From an uncultured Pirellulaceae bacterium (GTDB lineage: Bacteria > Planctomycetota > Planctomycetia > Pirellulales > Pirellulaceae), in assembly GCA_934255105.1 (NCBI GenBank), contig CAKQNH010000133.1, positions 1-9,143 on the forward strand: a stretch of 9,143 bases of DNA, in the 5' to 3' direction. The notes below the pieces were generated by a model that worked only from the letters and a program-made list of their open reading frames with translations, did not search any database and was not told the DNA's origin. The stretch's first letter is position 1; the number at the start of each line of letters is the position of its first letter. Of this stretch, positions 6,531 through 9,143 are shown in pieces. The position numbers were made by a program, and so were the translations under genes.

Positions 6531-8207
6531 ATGGTCGGGCTGCAAATCCCTAGATATTCCATTCGCCCACAGCAGTGTTTTTGCCTGGCACTCTTGGCGG
6601 GCGTGGCCAGCGCCGGCTGTGTAGCCCCCCCCACATCTAGGCCGCAGTTATTCTCGCGAAGTACGGACAGCAAGCCGAACTCAGGCGAAGTGACCGCGGC
6701 TGCGCCAACTATTCAGAGCGTGGCATACAACAGCGGAGTGGTTGTGACTGCGGCACAGCCTGCATTCGCAAATGAGTCGCCTGCCACAGCGAACGACCCG
6801 GTCGCGTCGCGGGCAGATGTCGGTGCTATCCCCTTGGATGCTCAGACCTCCGGAGACGCGCCGCGTGCTGTTGGAGCTGAGCCGCCACGAGTTGAGCCCG
6901 CAACGGACGTGCCGACAACGCCCGCAACGGACGAGCCGAAAATGCCCGCAACGGACGTGCCGAAAATGTTGGACCGGGCGTCCAGCAACGCATCCGCCGC
7001 ACTGGGAACTCAGCAGCCCGTCGAGTACTTCGTCTCCATTGCGCTGAGCGGCCATCATCAGATTCGCGCTGCGCGCCAACGCGTGGCGGCGGCTACCAAC
7101 GTTGCGCCGCAGGTCAGATCCTTGCCCGATCCGACGTTTAATAACACCATTTGGCCGAGTGCGAAGGACGATTTGCAAACGGCCGGTGGTCGAGTCAGCC
7201 ATCAGTTCAACCTGACACAGGGGGTCCCCTGGCCACAGAAACTGCAGACTAAGGCTGCCATTGCGGATCGAGAAGTACAGATGGCTCAAGCCGAACTGGC
7301 TCGCATCCAGCGCGAAGTCGTCGAGTCCGTCCGGCTGGCATATTATGAAGTTTGGTTTGCGACGCGCGCCGTCGCGATCAACCACGAGACTCGCGAGTTG
7401 GTCAATACCCTAACGCAGGTTGCGGAGGCTCGTTACCGGAGTGGCGGAAGTCAACAAGACGTGCTCCGCGCTCAATTGGAATCCGACCGACTGGACGATC
7501 AACTCGTCACGCTTATTCAGCAGAAGCAACAAGCGCAGGCCGACCTTGCGGCACTGGTCCAACAACCCGTCTCGCTGATCCCAGAAGCTGTCGAAGATTT
7601 GCAGCTAAACAATATCCCGCAGCGGCTTGAAGGGCTTCTGGCGCTGGCTGAAGAGTGCAGCCCCGAGCTACGAATGCTCGCCTGGGAAATTCAGCGAGAC
7701 CGTCAACGACAGAAGCTAGCTCGTCTGCAGAAATACCCCGACCTGCAAGTGGGAATGAATTATTCAATCATCACCGATGACGACCTGGCGGTGAGTCCAG
7801 TGGCTGATGGACAAGACAATTTCAACTTCACGGTGGGGACTACATTGCCCATGTGGTACAATCGAATCAATGCGGGGATGCGTGAAGCGGCCCATCGCAC
7901 CAGTAGCACGACCGAGCGTCTGGATGCTGAGCGGGATGCCATTCAGGGACGACTGCGGCGTTTGATGGCTCAAGCCGATGCGCTGGTTCAGCAGCAGGAG
8001 ATCTATAGTTCACGCATCATTCCACGCACCGAAGACACGCTCAAGTTGGCAATTGCCGACTATCGGGGCAAGCGCACCGATTTCTTTTCGCTGATCGAAA
8101 CCTATCGCGATCTGTTGATGTTTGAAACTCAGCAAGCTCGTTTTGAGGCCAGTCTCGCGAGCACGATCGCCCAGATTGAACGCACTGTCGGATGTCCTAC
8201 ACCGTAG
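6531..8207 (+). CDS. TolC/CusC-family outer-membrane efflux lipoprotein
   Basis: This is the outer-membrane channel likely to partner the neighbouring CusBA pump. It has 558 residues. The N-terminus is a lipoprotein-type signal ending in LLAGVASAGC, with C30 the likely lipidated residue; Ser at -3 is a tolerated but less usual lipobox residue. Residues 31-160 are a low-complexity Ala/Pro/Thr-rich segment with three PATDxPxx repeats (123-146). The outer-membrane efflux (OEP) region starts near residue 164. It contains GVPWPQK (231-237) leading into a long helix rich in Ala, Gln and Glu. A second OEP half follows, with YPDLQVGMNY and LPMWYN in its strand segments, and the protein ends in CPTP. 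E. coli CusC is also a lipoprotein of this family. The gene is divergent from cusBA, with which it shares a 153-base control region. Assignment to this pump rests on adjacency; a role with another pump is possible. Confidence 0.9.
   Translation: MVGLQIPRYSIRPQQCFCLALLAGVASAGCVAPPTSRPQLFSRSTDSKPNSGEVTAAAPTIQSVAYNSGVVVTAAQPAFANESPATANDPVASRADVGAIPLDAQTSGDAPRAVGAEPPRVEPATDVPTTPATDEPKMPATDVPKMLDRASSNASAALGTQQPVEYFVSIALSGHHQIRAARQRVAAATNVAPQVRSLPDPTFNNTIWPSAKDDLQTAGGRVSHQFNLTQGVPWPQKLQTKAAIADREVQMAQAELARIQREVVESVRLAYYEVWFATRAVAINHETRELVNTLTQVAEARYRSGGSQQDVLRAQLESDRLDDQLVTLIQQKQQAQADLAALVQQPVSLIPEAVEDLQLNNIPQRLEGLLALAEECSPELRMLAWEIQRDRQRQKLARLQKYPDLQVGMNYSIITDDDLAVSPVADGQDNFNFTVGTTLPMWYNRINAGMREAAHRTSSTTERLDAERDAIQGRLRRLMAQADALVQQQEIYSSRIIPRTEDTLKLAIADYRGKRTDFFSLIETYRDLLMFETQQARFEASLASTIAQIERTVGCPTP
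6897..6968 (+). repeat. Three 24-base tandem repeats in the tolC-like gene
   Basis: Three in-frame copies of a 24-base unit beginning CCCGCAACGGACG encode PATDVPTT, PATDEPKM and PATDVPKM. Copies 2 and 3 differ at one base. They lie in the linker between the lipid anchor and the channel domain and are likely length-variable between strains. Confidence 0.9.
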
Positions 8208-8285
8208 CTGGACGCTTCCTCCCCCCTTGTAGTCGCTGCAAGGTTGCGAATCTATCCATAGCGGAACTCGCCAAGAGTTTTGGTA

Positions 8286-8355
8286 GCCCCCGTGGCCGAA
8301 AGTCTGGGAGACTTCCGCTACCATCGAGCCGAGCGCATGACGCCTCGCCAATTAG
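8286..8355 (+). repeat. 70-base interspersed repeat, unit 1
   Basis: It runs from GCCCCC through a hairpin AAGTCT-GGG-AGACTT (8300-8314) to CGCCTCGCCAATTAG. It is highly similar to unit 2, differing by two extra C bases near the start and a few substitutions. A possible remnant of an earlier unit, CTCGCCAAGAG, lies just upstream at about 8267-8277. Confidence 0.85.
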
Positions 8356-8362
8356 CCAGGGC

Positions 8363-8430
8363 GCCCCGTGGCGAAAGTCTGGGCGACTTCCGCTACCGTC
8401 GAGCCGGGCGCATTACGCCTCGCCAATTAG
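8363..8430 (+). repeat. 70-base interspersed repeat, unit 2
   Basis: Second unit (68 bases), beginning 7 bases after unit 1 ends. The hairpin is AAGTC-TGGGC-GACTT, five pairs instead of six. GACTTCCGCTACC and the CGCCTCGCCAATTAG end are the same as in unit 1. Confidence 0.85.
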
Positions 8431-8545
8431 TCAGTCGGGTGGTAAGTTGTAGGGGAAAGAAATCGAACAATCTTGGCACGCGGGCAGGCGGTTTTCTGGT
8501 CGTGCCCGATCGGCTAGGAGTGTGCGGTATGCGTGCACAATAGGG

Positions 8546-8573
8546 TTGCCCGCCGCTTGGTTTCTGTTATAGA
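8546..8573 (+). promoter_or_regulatory. Candidate sigma-70-type promoter of the peroxiredoxin
   Basis: TTGCCC (8546-8551) and TATAGA (8568-8573) are separated by 16 bases, ending 24 bases before the ATG. GGGAG (8587-8591) lies 6 bases before the start. No operator that I can name is evident. Confidence 0.4.
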
Positions 8574-8597
8574 CAAATTGCTATTCGGGAGATAATC

Positions 8598-9143
8598 ATG
8601 AGTGTGTTGGTGACCCAAGCGGCCCCTGAGTTCAAGGCGCAGGCCGTCATGGCCGATGGCCAGTTCAAAGAGCTGAGCCTGAGCGACTATCGCGGCAAAT
8701 ATGTATTGCTGTTTTTCTATCCGCTGGACTTTACCTTCGTCTGCCCCACCGAAATCATCGCCTTCTCGGATCGCGAGGAGGAGTTCTCATCGCTGGGCGT
8801 GCAGATCATCGGCGTCAGCGTCGATAGCCATTTCTCACACTTGGCATGGCGCAATACCTCGCGCAGTGAGGGTGGAATCGGCAACATCCGCTACCCTCTG
8901 GTGGCGGACCTAAACAAGAAGATCTCGCGCGACTACGATGTGCTGGTCGATGAAGAGGTCGCCCTACGGGGCTTGTTCTTGATCGACCAGAAGGGGGTGG
9001 TGCGGCATCAGGTGGTCAATGACCTGCCGCTGGGACGCAGCGTGGATGAGGCCTTGCGGATGGTGCAATCGCTTCAGTTCTTCGAGAAAAACGGCGAGGT
9101 CTGCCCCGCCAACTGGAAAGAAGGCGCACGGACCATCAAGCCG
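8598..9143 (+). CDS. Typical 2-Cys peroxiredoxin (AhpC/Prx1 type), C-terminus outside window
   Basis: This thiol peroxidase would reduce hydrogen peroxide, organic hydroperoxides and possibly peroxynitrite in the cytoplasm. 182 codons are present and the frame is open at the right edge; family members are usually about 185-200 residues, so only a few residues are missing. The active-site block [13 protein letters not shown] carries the peroxidatic Cys at C49 with the preceding Pro and Thr of the catalytic pocket. R124 (in LRGLFLID) is the conserved Arg. The GGIG segment (92-95) is a GGLG-like loop associated with sensitivity to overoxidation. The resolving Cys is C169 in EVCPANW. There is no signal peptide. 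It has its own promoter and ribosome site and is separated from the efflux genes by repeats, so co-regulation with copper export is possible but not shown. Confidence 0.95.
   Translation, partial: MSVLVTQAAPEFKAQAVMADGQFKELSLSDYRGKYVLLFFYPLDFTFVCPTEIIAFSDREEEFSSLGVQIIGVSVDSHFSHLAWRNTSRSEGGIGNIRYPLVADLNKKISRDYDVLVDEEVALRGLFLIDQKGVVRHQVVNDLPLGRSVDEALRMVQSLQFFEKNGEVCPANWKEGARTIKP

Larger units (their letters stand above)
8208..8597. other. Intergenic region between the tolC-like gene and the peroxiredoxin
   Basis: These 390 bases hold no convincing gene. 8208-8285 shows only a weak 5-base stem (8225-8243) without a T-run. 8286-8430 holds two long repeats. 8475-8540 holds several small competing inverted repeats: GGCACG/CGTGCC at 8475-8506, CGGGCA/TGCCCG at 8481-8508 and TGTGC/GCACA at 8521-8539. 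The peroxiredoxin promoter follows. Plus-strand ORFs across this stretch are translations of the repeats. Confidence 0.6.

Noticed and set aside
8225..8243. Possible terminator after the tolC-like gene
   Set aside because: The stem is only CCTTG/CAAGG around a 9-base loop with no following T-run, too weak to call.
8192..8543. Two plus-strand ORFs (86 and 87 codons) with repeated SLGDFRY-like peptides
   Set aside because: They are two frames through the same pair of 70-base repeats. The peptide repetition follows from the DNA repeat, and neither ORF has a ribosome site.
8598..9143. Functional link between peroxiredoxin and copper export
   Set aside because: Copper stress and peroxide stress are often linked, but the gene has its own promoter and is separated by 390 bases of repeats, so adjacency alone is not evidence.

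Overview
The window looks like part of a planctomycete chromosome, probably Pirellulales-like. This rests on the style of the proteins (a copper RND pump with large insertions, a membrane-anchored adaptor carrying several CxxC metal-binding modules, a Cys-rich exported protein) and on GC-rich interspersed repeats between genes. The assignment is an inference; no rRNA or other marker gene is present.

Layout: bases 1-3387 (minus strand) hold the 5' 1129 codons of a CusA-type heavy-metal RND pump whose C-terminus lies outside the window. Three bases upstream of its start ends the CusB-type adaptor (minus, about 3391-5448). Further upstream, after a 284-base spacer built largely of repeats, lies a small Cys-rich exported protein (minus, 5733-6377). 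A divergent control region (6378-6530) separates this leftward set from a rightward outer-membrane TolC/CusC-like lipoprotein (6531-8207). A 390-base intergenic stretch with two 70-base repeats follows, and then the 5' 182 codons of a typical 2-Cys peroxiredoxin (from 8598) run off the right edge.

Together CusA, CusB and the CusC-like protein would form an envelope-spanning exporter for Cu(I)/Ag(I). The pump keeps every residue I can place from the E. coli CusA substrate path: the three methionines (here M678, M728, M778), the charged path residues (R83, E672, D722, E730, R775, K784) and two of the proton-relay acids (D409 and D1096). The substrate call is therefore stronger than usual for this family.

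The most interesting points are: (i) a CueR/MerR-like operator-promoter arrangement in the divergent region, overlapping a second near-perfect palindrome; (ii) a Cys-rich exported protein between that operator and the pump genes, a candidate new metal-binding partner; (iii) an adaptor with three metal-binding modules, two of them with altered ligands; (iv) a CusA with about 100 extra residues including a predicted extra transmembrane pair, plus a Ser/Gly/His-containing periplasmic loop of about 50 residues; (v) two different families of interspersed repeats. No RNA gene, CRISPR array, insertion sequence or integrase was seen.
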